A DNA stretch of 64,000 nt from Echinometra lucunter (Eukaryota; Echinodermata; Echinoidea; Camarodonta; Echinometridae). The translations under genes were made by a program, and so were the position numbers. Every line of letters starts with the position of its first letter. The stretch's first letter is position 1. The stretch spans positions 6,334,730-6,398,729 of the forward strand of contig CM057165.1 of NCBI GenBank assembly GCA_029962745.1. Direction: 5' to 3'. This document shows, piece by piece, positions 12,003-24,641 of this stretch. The notes under the pieces were generated by a model that made no database searches, was not told where the DNA came from, and worked only from the letters and a program-made list of their open reading frames with translations.

Positions 12003-12210
12003 GAGCAAGTTGGCTCAACTGATAGAGCGTCGAGCCTCATGAACGGGAGGTCGCGGGTTAGATCCCCGGCCGAGTCATACCAAAGACTTAAAAAATAGGA
12101 CCCGCTCAGCATATAAGAACGGAGAAGGGTAATAATAACATGCAATGTTATGCAGGGCCCGCTTGGAGAGCACTTGAAAAATTGAAGTGGCTATCCTGGG
12201 TAAATAAGAA

Positions 12211-12246
<36 letters not shown>

Positions 12247-12280
12247 ATTATTATTGTTATTATTATTATTATTATTATTA

Positions 12281-12318
<38 letters not shown>

Positions 12319-12333
12319 GTTGTTGTTGTTGTT

Positions 12334-12365
<32 letters not shown>

Positions 12366-12371
12366 TATTAT
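12003..12371 (+). mobile_element. tRNA-derived SINE with (ATT)n tail, copy 1
   Basis: The tRNA-like head has an A box (TTGGCTCAACTGATAGAGCG) and a B-box-like GGGTTAGATCCCC, followed by a body sharing CATACCAAAGACTTA, GGAGAAGGGTAATAATAACA and ATGCAGGGCCC with the copy at 47250. The tail is a long (ATT)n run that grades into GTT and ATC repeats. It would be transcribed by RNA polymerase III. The SINE family name is not known to me. Confidence 0.8.
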
Positions 12372-12649
12372 CAGTGGACCCTTTTTTATTGTTATTGTTC
12401 ATTTTCCTGAGGAATCCTTTTTTAAAAAATTGCTTGTCAGTAGCTAGCCTCCTCCTATTTTTTTTTGTAGCGCTTCCACACTCCACACTGTCTTTTATGA
12501 GAGACGGTTTTGGTATGATATTATGGAAGTATCCGACAGTAATTTGTCATATATCCGCCAAATCTGTTTGTTGCTATGGCATCCTATGTTTGTTTCCACC
12601 AGAATGCCAGTTAGATGAAGCTATTATATCAAACGCTTGCATTCAATAA

Positions 12650-12793
12650 GAAGAGAAAGTAAGAGAAGGAGAAGAAGAAGAAGAAGAAGAAGAAGAAGAA
12701 GAAGAAGAAGAAGAAGAAGAAAAAGGAGAAGAAGAAGAAGAAGAAGAAGAAGAAGAAGAAGAAGAAGAAGAAGAAGAAGAAGAAGAAAAGGGG
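12650..12793. repeat. (GAA)n trinucleotide tract
   Basis: About 140 nt of nearly pure GAA with rare interruptions, a purine-only strand. It is followed closely by GACGACGAAGG. The apparent poly-Arg and poly-Phe frames across it are artefacts. Confidence 0.95.
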
Positions 12794-13746
12794 GAAAAGA
12801 AGACGACGAAGGGTTGAAGTAGGGCTTGGTGAATATGAACTGAGCTTGTGTTTCAGCCGCATTTAGGTCAAATACCCATATTAATTAGTTGATTTGCAAG
12901 CTTGCGGAAATAGATCCGACAATTTCCGTTCTGAATCTTGGTCAACATCTCAAGTAAATTCATTGTCGTTGTTTTGTATTTCATATAGTATTCGTCATGT
13001 TTGTTGTTGTTATCGTTGTCTCCTTTTTGAGAAGTTCAGAATATCTATTGTGAATGTTTCCACAATATGAATAAATGACTTTGCACAGTCAAGCCCCAAT
13101 TAACAATTTTCATGCTAAGTTATCTTGTAATGAGCCAAATATATAAAGATATCTCTTTTTTTGGGGGGGGGGCTGCGCTATCAACGAACTATGAGCAGTC
13201 GTGCTGCTGACAAGAAAAAAAAGGGGGGTCCTCAAGAAAAAAAAAAAGAATGACAGAATTTTTATAAAAAAGTCAAATCGGCTAGATATCATTTTTCAAG
13301 AAAATTCGATGCGATGACAATATTGAAGAGATAGAAAGAATAACAAAACAAAAAACCTTGGTCGTGCTTTTTTCCATGGGGGGGGGGGGGGGGGTTGAGG
13401 AGGCAGTAGGCCCCCAAACCTTTACCACAACACCAATGTTTATCATGCAGTTTCCACTTCAGAAGAATGTGCTGTTTTCATGACAAATAATGTAAGCTCC
13501 GGTACTTTTACAGATCTGTGGTCATGCGTGTTCTTTTAAAGCATTGAAATAAATGTGTTTACGTCATTTCCGTAGCTACATCCATTGAATACTGCCGTAT
13601 TTTCTTAAGCCGTTGGCTACTAGTACCTGGTGACCCCTGTATTAAGTCTATGGGAAGTAGAGAATCCAGTGTTCAAGGGGTTTAGCAGGCTAAAAAAGGT
13701 CTTCCCCTGTGACACCTTTGGATGAGAAAGAGTCTAGGAAGATCAG

Positions 13747-13875
13747 GGGCCCCGTTTCACCAAAATTTGTTATCAATAACAAGTTGCAATCACTGTCATA
13801 AGCTACTGAAATCCTTGCATCTGATTGGCTGAGATCAAATTTGTCATAGAAATGTGGCAGTTATGAAACGGGGCC
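13747..13875. mobile_element. TIR MITE, 129 bp
   Basis: Ends GGGCCCCGTTTCA and TGAAACGGGGCCC. The interior TAAGCTACTGAAATCCTTGC and TGATTGGCTGAGA are shared with 1454-1590 and, inverted, with 47020-47166. Confidence 0.75.
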
Positions 13876-14811
13876 CTGGAGAAATGCCTGTCACAATTTG
13901 CATGCTAAAGCAGATCTTATCAGAACAAGTCGCTTGATTTGCGGAGAATTAGTGTGACACTTGATCCACAATTTTTTGAAATCAAGGCATACAGAAAACA
14001 TCATGCACAATAATTTTCAATATCAAGATTCGTATGAGCCGAAGAAACGCAATATGGCACCATATCTGATAAAGCAATAAGAATAATACTGTCAGATATG
14101 AGGGCTTATTTTCAGTTCCTGTCATTCTATTGGGGTTTTTCTTTCTGCCAAAGTACAGTCACATCTCCATGCACACTAGTATACCATATAGATTTTACAT
14201 GGAGTGCATTTGGGGATTGTTGCGAATGGGGGAGTCGCAATTTTGCTACACCATTTTCAGTTTACCTGCAATGGGAGTATTATTCCCCATCTGTTTTTTC
14301 CAAACTGATCATCATTAATGTGAGACAGAAGGTGAAAGACCAGGCTGAGAAAAGAAAATGTCAGAGGTAAAATACTAGACCCTAGAAATGCCAGTGGGAA
14401 AAACGTTTGCCCTTAAAAATATACCGCAGGTCAAAATATCTGAAATTAAAAAAAAAAAAATCTTCAAAGGTTAAAATTCTAGAGGTCAAAATAGCGGAGG
14501 TAAAATTGTTTTGAGATTTAAAAAAAAAACACCAAAACACACACACACATACACACACACACACCCACCCACACACACAAAAAAACCCCGCCAGAGCTGA
14601 CAACGTAAATTAACAAATAAAGATAGAGGTAAGAATGTAAAAAAAAAACTTTGAAGGGGGTGGGGGTACATTCAAGCCAGCAATTGGGGAGATTCTTAAA
14701 TTCTCTCTGTCAAGATGTTTTCATGCAGGGTAAGTATCATCTGAGGAGAGCGTAAGGGGGGGGGGAGGGTGCATGGGCGGGGTTGGGATAATTAGTACAG
14801 TGACAACTAGT

Positions 14812-15110
14812 GCACCTTCCTTTTAGAGATGCCCTGCAGCGGCACTTCTGTCTTATGACAAGACATTAATCTACATCGCCACTCTCCACCCAGGAGCAAA
14901 CAAATGGGTATCTGTGAGGTTTGCCGAAAGCCAGTGTAACTGCCTTCGCCATTGCCCTGCATGTGTGCATGTGAACTGCTCCCTAAGGAGTGGATAATAA
15001 TTATGGTGCACACTCGTGTGCCGACTGGAAATTCAGTGATCAATGTACAGCACATTGAGTGTTTTATTGAGTATTATATCTTCGGGTATTATTCACGTAA
15101 AGCACTGTGA
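14812..15110 (+). mobile_element. 5'-truncated copy of the same SINE-like family
   Basis: Shares CACTCTCCACCCAGG, AATGGGTAT, GCTCCCTAAGGAGTGGA and CGGGTATTATTCACGTAA with 26577-26880. The tRNA-like head is absent or too decayed to see. Confidence 0.5.
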
Positions 15111-18100
15111 CCATGGTGACATACTATCTATTACTCGTTTCTCTACATCGGAGTTGTACGCACAGACGTACGGGAGGGAAGGGGGGTGATGAGAGGGGCT
15201 GCTGTCCTCTTATTTTCAAGACCAAGTTTTTTTAAAAATTTATTAGCATTATCTAGTAGTAGTATCTCTTCAATATTGTCATTGCATTGAATATTCTTGA
15301 ATATCCAGCCGATTAGACCCTTTTGTAAAGTTACACTTCATTTTCCTTGAGGACTCTTTTTTGTTTTTTGTTTTTGTTTTTGCTTGTCAGCAGCTGGATC
15401 CCTCTTATTTGTTTGATAGCGCAACCCCCACCCCTCCAGAAAAGAAACAACATACTTGGTTCATTACGCCACTGGTTATCATGACTGTACGTCATATATC
15501 CAACAAATCCTCGCTGTCCATTCCCACTCTAACCGAATTCCTGACTTTAAACCGGGGCCAAGCTCTATACCTGAAAGGAACCCTAAACTATATAAAGCCA
15601 CTGAAACCCATTTCCAACCCTCGCTCCAATCCTTCATCTTGCCGCAGTAAAACTTGGAGCAACTGTCGCCGGAGCAAATGACGGAGAAGCCCCTGGGTAT
15701 CCTGTGTCCAAATCGTTGTCCATCTTAACCTGAATGAGAGTATATCAATCAAATCAAATCACATTGGTTGAAATCAAATCCACAATTTGGAATTGTTATC
15801 AGTGCAACAAAAGCACTCCTTTTAAAAATTGAATGATTTTCGAAATGGACAAACAAACAAAAGGGGGTACAAGCATTAAGAATACAATACAATGCTGCAG
15901 TATGCTGCCCTACTTTGGCTAAAAGAAGTAAGTGACATTTTCATGGTAATTGGTGTTTTTATTGATTAGGTTGTTGTTCTTGGTTTTATGGCGATTTTCC
16001 ATCGGTGATTGGACGATTTTATGATTGGCATGTTTCAGGCAGGCTTTATGTAACCGGCAAGGCCAGTGGTCTCAAATTTGAAAACATTTTTGAAATATTT
16101 TGGTGGCAGAAGGAAATAAGTGCACAGAATTGTCTGGAAAACTTTGGAAAAAAGGACACAAGTTACAGCATACAACATTATTTCTGATCACAAATTCCAT
16201 GTTGCAGAGCCTGGTCAAAACATATTCCTTCATTTTTGTGGCATTTGTACTCGTTGTCACCTGTGTTCTTCTGCAAAAGTTGGGCAGTATAATAAATAAG
16301 GGTTTTTCATAATATGCGCCTCCTACCAAAGCCTTACTACCTATTACCCCACCCCCCCCCCTCAAAAAACAAAAAACAAAAACACCACAAACAGATTTAA
16401 TAAGTACTTCTGAGATGCTCTTTTTTTTTTTCTTTTTTTTCTTTTTTTTGGATACATATTGCTAATGGAGCTACGCAGATTTCACTTATGGCATAGTACA
16501 TGCTTCAAAGGGGGAGGATTTTAGGGGGCTTAGCCGACCTATGCCCCCTACCTTTTTTGACACCAAAGTGACTCTAAATTTGTGTCCCCTCGCCCTTTTT
16601 GAGGTGATGATCTTTTAATTGTATGTCTTTTTATATGTGGAAATAAATGAATAAATAACTTTCTGTTTTCTTCTTTTTTTTTTTTTTGTTTCTTCACTCA
16701 TTCATTTTTGAGGGCTCGTCAGAGAATTTGAGAGTTTAAAAAAAACAGGCGCGAAGAGATTGGATCATCCATTCAAATGTCCTCCTTTTCTTTTTTTTTT
16801 TTTTTGCTTGTTAGAAATTTTCACTCATGATGTGCCCCTTCTCTTACATAAGTCTTGATCCGCCTCCGTATCTTCAACAAAAAGAGGTGTCACTTTCTGA
16901 ACGTTTATTTCTGGTAACAGCGTAATTACAGCAGCTATGAAATGGAGAAGGGCAGATTATTTCATGTATCTTTGTCAGATGAGACGAAATGATACATCAT
17001 ATCAGTCAAACGTTTAGTAGAGCTCATCCCCAATGCTAGAAGCAACCCAAGAGCATTATCAAAACTTATAACCTTTCGTGATCGAACAAAACAAAAGAGT
17101 GATTACGGGTGACTTTCCGGTCAAATGAACAGTTTGCTGATTCAAGATTCACATGATATTTTGTGTGTTTTTGCTAGTTAGTTTGTTTGTTTTTTACTTA
17201 AAACAAAATTGCATCTACAATTTTCTAAATTCTCGTTAGAACCTTACTAAATTACAAGTTTCTTTGTTGTGATGCTTTCTCTTCAAATTCTGAAACAATG
17301 TTGTGCAAGTGTGGGCTACTACCTTTAAGGCGTACTAACACTGAGTAAGGAAGGAGGATCATACACGTATATGGCGATAGAGAGGTACTTGTGATTTTGG
17401 CTAGATTATGAGCTAATGATCGTGAGCAGTTTGTTGCTTACTGTCTTCCAGTCCGTTCAATTTCCGACCAATGTCACAAATTTTGAAAACTGTGTCATTC
17501 CTACTTTGTTATTATCGCATCTGTCCCTTCGTCATATCGTCAGTCAATCCGACAGAAATAATGATTTATTATTATTTCTGTCCCTCTCTTGCTCTGCTTT
17601 TTTTTCTTTACATCTTCTTCTTTTCCATTTACTTCGTCTTCGTCGTTGTCCTGTTTCTTGTTTCTTTCCTTCTATCCTTCTTTTCTTTATTTCTTATATT
17701 TCTTTTTCTTCTTTTTCTTCTCCCTTTTTTCTTCTTCTTCTCCTTCTATAAACAACAAGAATATTTTAAATCAAATCAATAATGGAATATTAACCAAACA
17801 TTGGTTAGATGTTGTGCTAAAATAGGTGATAAGCCTACGGTAAAATCGAAATCATAAGGAGGCTTAGAATTTCCAACAGCCTAAATGCTCATAAATTCTC
17901 TGACGGTCCTTCTGACGATCTGATAGGGGCATCACCTCAAAAATATTAGCTTTCAAGCCTTTCTTTTCTCGGGGGGGGGGGGGGGGGGCTGGATCTGCCA
18001 TTGCGCAGTGTTTAAGCCATAATCTCAGGGGTGTTCTAAATTTACTACATGCATGCCATGATATTTCACAACTTGTTTATGATTAAGAAGCATAATTCCG

Positions 18101-18899
18101 AGAAGAAAAAAGACAACTGCATTTTCCAAACAAGATTACATGGAACATGAAAATCGAGCCTCTAGTTTTTATGCCCCTGAGCTTGAAAAATGAATTCAAA
18201 ACACATGCTTACAATCACAAACACAAAACAAATCTATTCTTAGAAATTTGACGTGTTTTTCAGACGGTTGATAATTTCCAAATGTGATATTTTTTGTTGT
18301 TGCCCATGTGTGATATTTTTAAAGTCCAAATAACATTATTTTCCTGAAAGTGTCGTGAAACGTAAAACGTCTTTAATTTTTTTAAAACAAAATTATCAGA
18401 TGACCAAGATGAGTCCACATAGCAGCAGGATACCTGAAACATTAAAATAGAGTTCTAACATATCCCATCTATCTTTTCCAAACCTTTAGTTTTATCGGTC
18501 ATTATCTAATCAGTATTCCGTTAATGGCTATCAGATTTTTGCAACACCATATCATTTTTGTCTTTTTGTTTGACTCCTTGTTTGTGTTTTCGTTTGTTTG
18601 TTTGTCAAATTATATCTAAGACAAAAAAAAAACAACAAAAAAAAAAAAACACGAAGTCCCCCCAACGAAGGATTTTCGGAAGTATGCAATATTTTGTGTA
18701 TGATATGACTTTCGAGGAAACCTTCGGCCAAACTTTCGGTTTGAATGAATATAAGTGATTTCTTATAAGTGAGTTGTTCTACAGTTCGAAGTTAATTGAT
18801 ATGCGTTTGTTTTCTTTGGGAGAGAGAGATCCTTCAAAAACGTCACAGCGGTCGGTAACTGAACCCCTTTGAGTGTTGCTCGTCTAGAGTGTGCTTCCA

Positions 18900-19017
18900 T
18901 ACTATTGTTTATTACTATCACTTTTTATTCAACATTTTGATAATGATAGTGATGATAGCCATAACAATTATCATTTTTTTAATTTTTACTGTTAGCAGTT
19001 TTATTAGTAGTTGTATT

Positions 19018-19056
<39 letters not shown>

Positions 19057-19330
19057 TTCATCATCAGCGACATCATTTTTCTTCTTCTAGTATCATTATT
19101 GCTGTTGTTTAATTATTATTCCTATCATTATTACTTTTGTTATTGTTATTATTACTTTTATTGGTGTTGCCGTTATTATCATCATTGTCATTATTACTAT
19201 TATTATTGTTGTTGTTATTATTATCATCATAATTATTATTGTTATCATGCTTATCATGATCATCTTCATCATAATCATCATCCTTATTATCACCATTATC
19301 TTTATCACTGTTACTATTAATTGTTTACTA
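18900..19330. repeat. Imperfect ATT/ATC trinucleotide tract
   Basis: A perfect (ATC)n run at 19018-19060 is embedded in about 400 nt of mixed ATT, ATC, GTT and ACT triplets. All frames across it are low complexity. Confidence 0.85.
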
Positions 19331-19574
19331 TCATGAACATCATTTCCATCTTGGCTGTTATTGATTAATTTATTTATTTACGTTTCTCTTTACTTTATGG
19401 AAACGTTAAAAACGAGATTTACTGTCCATTAGTGTGATATATCCGTCGGGTTTTTATGGCAAGCCAGGCACTGGTCATAATATTTAATTTTTTATTCAAT
19501 TTTGGTCCTCCTCGGTTATCCGCTTTAATTGAATTTACACCCGGTTAGGCTATACTCTTCGCTCTGCTTACTCA

Positions 19575-20127
19575 CAAATCGCCATCCCAAGACCACACAC
19601 AAATTTTCTCTACAATAGCCCTTTATATCAGGCTTCAAAACTTTTTAATACTTTGCCCTTCAATCTTAGAATTATAAATGATGTCAAATTATTCAGCACA
19701 GTGATAAGTGAAATAGAAAATATTGGCCCACTTCTTTCCTCTACTAGATAATTCACCTGTTCCCCCCCCCCCCCTCCCCTCATTTTTTTTCGATACCACT
19801 CTATTACATGTACTTTGGTCCGTTTTATTTTCTTTTCAATTTTGTGTAAATATGTTTATCCATATATTATTTATATATGTTCTTTCTCTTTATCGCTATA
19901 ATTGATTTGATTTCATTCTTGTTTTCCTGTATATATGTTCAATTTATGATTTACATATCTTTTGTTTGTTGATTTCATTTTTCATGTTTATACCTATATA
20001 TTGTTTAATGTTTCTTTTTATCACGGCCCTGCTAAAAAACAGCTTTCAGCTGAATGCGAGCACAATTGTATATATTGTTTTTAACCGTGTATAAATAAAA
20101 TAAACAAACAAACAAACAAACAAAAGC
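19575..20127 (+). mobile_element. LINE 3' end: decayed ORF2 C-terminus and 3' UTR
   Basis: One frame reads NSPLYQASKLFNTLPFNLRI followed by INDVKLFSTVISEIEN and then a stop. This resembles the tail that follows reverse transcriptase in CR1/jockey-type LINEs (N-S-P-L-Y...L-Y-N-x-L-P...F). An AT-rich 3' region follows with TATCACGGCCCTGCTAAAAA, GTGTATAAATAAAATAAAC and a (CAAA)n tail ending near 20127. The upstream part is not recognisable, so it is 5' truncated. Confidence 0.5.
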
Positions 20128-20680
20128 CAAAAGCCTTACTTTATTTCGGCAGAGACCATCAGAGATATGGATTGTTATGTGAAATCAGCAAAACCTGATT
20201 GGTTGAGGCTACTTCATTGGGAAAACCTGGATAATCATTTATTTTAGTAGTAAGTTGAAAGAGATTTTAATGTTTCGATAAACTGATAAGTGATACATAA
20301 GTACGTGAAACATAAATAAGCAAAGTTGAGGATTGTTGCCTTATAGCGAGGACACCATCGGATTGACTTGGTTGGAAACTCGATACCTCGCGGTTGCGAG
20401 CTTACTGCTCTTCCGCCCATCTATAGCGCATTCTCTATGAAATTAAAAATCTATATTATGGAAGTTAAAATCTGGCACGGACCCACTCACAAAACTGGAC
20501 GTCCTGCTACGAGTTTTGATGATCTTGCCTTCGACGAGGCCTCCACAGAAAAATGCCCGTTTGGTTCCAGAAAATACGGAAATGTCAAGAAGAGACGGAA
20601 ATGTTCTTGGGGACGGATGGCGTCGTTTTCATAAACTGCCGTCCATCGCGTCGCTGATCCCCGCAGGGCACAACAGCAAG

Positions 20681-20920
20681 AGAGAGAGAGAGGGGGTGGA
20701 AAATGAGGGAAAAGGGAAGAGAAAGCAGGAGAGAAAGAGGAAGAAGTGGGCAGATGAGAGAAGAAAAGAGAGAGAATACAGACACTGATGAAGAGGGAAA
20801 AGGAAGGGGGAGAGAGAGAGAGAAATAGAGAGAGAGGGATAGAAATAGATAGAGCAGTAAGATCTAGGAGAGGAGAAAGAGATAAAGGGGGAGAGAGAGA
20901 GAGAAAGAGAGAGAGAATGA
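20681..20920. repeat. (GA)n-rich purine tract
   Basis: Runs of GAGAGAGA and GGGAGAGAG dominate 240 nt. Frames across it give Arg/Glu-rich nonsense. Confidence 0.85.
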
Positions 20921-21269
20921 TTTTTTATTTTTTGAAAGATAGAATTAGGTGCTCGAAGAAAAGGGTGAATAAATCACGGGAAATGCCCCTGGCCCATTTC
21001 TGCTTCTTCTTTACAGCTATAGGATTCAGACCTTGAAAATGAAATTTTGAAGTCATTCAAAATTAAGAGACTATTGTGACATTAGTATTTTTTCGTGGAT
21101 GTTCACACTTGATATTGAAATTCAGTGAGTCATTTCAATATTCTAGGAGTATGATTCAATTCGTAGTAGTACAATGAACAGAGAAGCAATTTTAATTTTT
21201 CTTATCTTTTCTTGTATTCAACATTCTCCATTGTCAATATCAAACATGCATCACATATTCTCCCTCCCG

Positions 21270-21300
<31 letters not shown>

Positions 21301-22057
21301 TCTCTGTCTCTGTCTCTTCCTCTTTCTCTTTCTACCTCTCCCTCTCTCTCTCTCTCTCTTATTGCCTGTGTTTTTCCTGGCTACTTTGTTTCTCTTTTAG
21401 TACCATTCGGTAATTTTCCCTCGAACTTTTAAATCTTCTTTCTGATGATAATATGATTCTTCTTATTTGCTCCGTATACCATATAAACAGAACATGAATT
21501 TGCTGCCTTTGTCATATATATATATATATATCTCAAGTTAGTTTGAACTTATCACCTTTCATGTATTTATTAATGTATAACTGAGAATTATTTCTTTTGA
21601 TCTGTTTCTAAATATGACCTTTAATTTTTTTTCTTTCTCACTTTCTTTCTTTCTTTTTGAAATTTTAGTTAGATGTACATGTATATGTTTTCCTTCTCTC
21701 AGTCTTTTTTTATGTATACACCAGCCAATGTGGAGAGCCTCTCGACAGAATTTCTAAATTATTTTAGGTGTTCCCCAAGCACTGCTAAATCTTTATACAA
21801 TGTACTGTGATTTTGTTATCTTTATGATGCTCTTTATGTACTTGTCAACTGCATTTACCCTCAATCATTTTACGCACAAAGATACCCCGAGTTAAACGTT
21901 TACTTGATGAAACTATAATATTGGGCTATGGAAATGTTTAAATGAACCTTCTTTGAACAATCTTTTCTGGTACAGTATAATGTATGGGCGTATGCATGGG
22001 CGTAGGTGGGTATGTGCATGTATGCCCTACAGGCCCTACAATTATCCCCCCCCCCCC

Positions 22058-22206
22058 CGGCATCCATTTTTAATATACACCTGGGTCGAGAGGGACGCAT
22101 GCAGAGCAAAACACCTTGTCCAAGGATGTAAGCACTAGGCGAGGATCGAACCCAGGACACCTCGTGTGAGGATGAAATGCAAGTTCCTTTAGCAAGGTAC
22201 ACCACA
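22058..22206 (-). mobile_element. tRNA-derived SINE fragment, minus orientation
   Basis: The minus strand reads TACTGTGGTGTACCTTGCTA, then a B box (GGGTTCGATCC) and CTTGGACAAGGTGTTTTGCT, ending in CCCAGGTGTATATT. This is the layout of tRNA-derived SINEs in marine invertebrates. A C-run borders its 3' end. Confidence 0.6.
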
Positions 22207-22550
22207 GTAGTCCCACTAAAAATTTCATTATTCCGTCATGGTGATTAAAATGTCAATATTTTTACCTACTTTGACTTTCGAAACAAATACAGCTATATTT
22301 GTCTTTAATTTCGTAGAATTTCATTCTGTCTCAACAGCTATTCCCAGTAACGATGGTAACTTGATAAAAGATATCATCAAAGGTGAAGAGATGAACGTTT
22401 CATCTTGAGAGAAAATGAGAAATATACTGAAGGTGACGGGATCTTGGCGCTATATTAATAAACTAAGAGCCATTTGATGTTCAGTCCCCCTAGAGCGCAT
22501 AGATAAATAGACTCTCTGCTCAATACTCCGTACAAAGTTCCAATTTTGAT

Positions 22551-22687
22551 GGCTGCGTTTCTCGAAACCTTCTAGGTTCACGTCTTGGACATTCCATTGA
22601 AACGTGTGTTGTGTAGAATTAACACGCGTTTCAAAGGGATGTCCATGCCTTGAACTTAGCCTTCTGACGGTTTCGAGAAACGCAGCC
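22551..22687. mobile_element. Palindromic TIR MITE, 137 bp
   Basis: Ends GGCTGCGTTTCTCGAAACC and GGTTTCGAGAAACGCAGCC. Inner arms pair CTTGGACATTCCATTGAAAC with the CAAAGGGATGTCCATG side, making almost the whole unit a hairpin around TGTGTTGTGTAGAATTAACA. Confidence 0.75.
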
Positions 22688-23194
22688 TAGAGCCCGGATT
22701 CGTTATTCCAATTTAAGTGTATCCATCTGTGTAAACAAATATCTAGAAAATGTAATCTCAGAATCACATTCATGCTCAATTTGTTATGATTCAGAAGAAA
22801 GCATAGAACATTTATTATGAGATAACCCATTCATCAGGAGATTTTATTGTGGCATGGTAGCATTTTATTTCATATTATTATTATTATTATTATTTTATTT
22901 GGCAAATCAATATATATGTACAATAAACTGAAAATGAAAAAAATAACGAATTGTGTAGTATACATATAACACATAAACAACAATATAATTGAGTATGTGA
23001 TATGATAAAGTCGAGAGCAATACTTAATCAAGATATGTTATTCTGAAGAAAAAAAAAATCTGTTTTCCACTTTTATGATTACTAAAACTATAAGAAAAAA
23101 AGACAAATTTGAATTAAAGAAATTAGCCACAAGCTTATAGACATGCAAAGCCTAAAAACTGCTTATACCATTTTAACATTTTCATTTTCAAGTT

Positions 23195-23450
23195 CAAGTT
23201 CAAGAGTTTATTTTTCGTTATAAAAACAAAAACAAATAACAAATTTTGAAAAAAATCAAACCTACTTAAGTATATATAATTTTTTGTACAATAACAGGAT
23301 ACGTTGACATAATTGGAAATATAAAACAAAGTCAATCTACGAAAGAATATACAGTATAAGCTGTTATGGAAATGGAGGGATCCACAATAAAGCAATGCTT
23401 GTAGAGTGTGGATCCCTCAAACAATGATAATATTGTACACGTAACCGGTG
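23195..23450 (-). mobile_element. Possible minus-oriented retroelement 3' end
   Basis: TTCAAGTTCAAGTTCAAGAG followed by TTTATTTTTCGTTATAAA looks like the reverse complement of a LINE tail (AATAAA...TTGAACTTGAA). Similar tails occur at 6450-6540, 41195-41240 and 54413-54450. No coding remnant is recognisable. Confidence 0.3.
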
Positions 23451-23890
23451 TTAAATTCAGTATATGAAAAAAAAAACTATATAAAAAAGGAGAAGACATA
23501 TATAGAGCATAGTAAATGCAAATTTACTATTTAAGTTTCTATTTCATTCCATTTTTGTAACATAAATTATTGTGAGCTCGTATAATCTATATACTTTTTA
23601 CGACTCGTATGTCCCCATCCCCCAATATTCTCAGCAGCCCTTCTCTCAGAAAATAAAATGTATTCCAGAGAGAAGTTCAACCATCGGTGACCTGAAAACC
23701 GGGTAATTTTTTCCACCCAAGAAGCTATCATTCTCCTCCTTACGAAGTCAAATTCGCACAGCTGGTAATGATAGTGCACTGATAGGAAGTATGCTTACTG
23801 ATTTTTTTTTTTTTTTTCATCGTCGAGATAATCTCTTGGAACGGTCAGAAAAGTGCAAGCGCGGACTTCTCATCAATAATTCAAGCTATT

Positions 23891-24641
23891 ATGAAGAGCT
23901 TATTTCCAAAAGGCGCTAAACCCACTTTGAGAGATTTTGAGTAAACTTTTATTTAATCCATTTTCCTTCTTCGAAAGATTAAAACTTTTTGACAGTTGGA
24001 AGTACCAACATTAGACATCTGAAAAATCAAAATGAAAAAAAAAAAATCCTGCAGTAGTATTTTTCTATATACGTGAACTCCACTGTGCGAAAAAAATTCC
24101 AAAAGGCTAAATCCTAGTTTATTTCAAAAATGCGCTAAATCCGTACAAATGAAAAATATTGAAAAATTCTAGTAAAATTACTACTTATACAAGATTTCCT
24201 TTATTCTCATTTGTAAGATGACTGATGTTAGTACTTTCAACTGTCAAAAGTTTTGATGTTTCGAAGAAGGAAAACAGTTTAAATGAAAATCCTTGATTGA
24301 CGCAAAGTGGATTTAGCGCCTTTCAAGTTGGAAATAAACGAATTTGGATTTAGCGCCTTGTGGAAAAAAAACATATTTTTTAAAACCCATTTTTCGACTT
24401 TCCTAAAACATTTTTTATATTAAAATAAGTCACAATGAAGCGTTTATGGAACCAGCATCCAATCCTTCCAATAATGACAATAATAATAATAATAATAATA
24501 AATGTGACTTGTATAGCGCCAGATCCACTCTATGGAGTGCTCAAGGCGCTTTTTCAGAAATTAGGAAGTGAACGGAAATGTTTTTAGATGGCTTGGTTTC
24601 GGTGAAATGGATTTAGCGCCTTTTGGAAATAAGCTCTTCAT
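23891..24641. mobile_element. Long inverted-repeat element, 751 bp, with nested SINE fragment
   Basis: ATGAAGAGCTTATTTCCAAA (left) mirrors TTTGGAAATAAGCTCTTCAT (right). The word GCGCTAAA/TTTAGCGCC recurs several times internally, and an inner inverted pair (CTTCTTCGAAAG...ACTTTTTGACAGTTGG against CAACTGTCAAAAG...TTTCGAAGAAGG) gives a second layer. No transposase frame is visible. Confidence 0.65.
24479..24560 (-). mobile_element. SINE 3' fragment inside a TIR element
   Basis: AATAATAATAATAATAATAA followed by TGACTTGTATAGCGCCAG and CTCAAGGCGCTTTT matches the tail end of the minus-oriented SINE type at 60598. It lies inside the 23891-24641 inverted-repeat element, so it inserted later. Confidence 0.5.

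Larger units (their letters stand above)
12866..18880. other. Intergenic stretch without a recognisable gene
   Basis: Apart from the elements listed here, this AT-rich stretch has only short ORFs of low complexity or no recognisable domain (for example 14098-14370, 15361-15681, 16072-16365). The part at 15540-15760 ends in ATCAATCAAATCAAATCA and could be the 3' end of a retroelement, but I cannot show it. Confidence 0.6.

Noticed and set aside
12140..12649. 169-codon ORF with poly-Leu
   Set aside because: It translates the (ATT)n tail of a SINE; poly-Asn and poly-Ile appear on the other frames.
15361..15681. Possible retroelement or host exon at 15470-15760
   Set aside because: The ending ATCAATCAAATCAAATCA hints at a retroelement tail, but no peptide motif could be recognised in any frame.
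20368..20634. 88-codon ORF with HKTGRPATSFDDLAFDEAS
   Set aside because: Protein-like in part, but no family recognised, no splice context, and it runs into a (GA)n tract.
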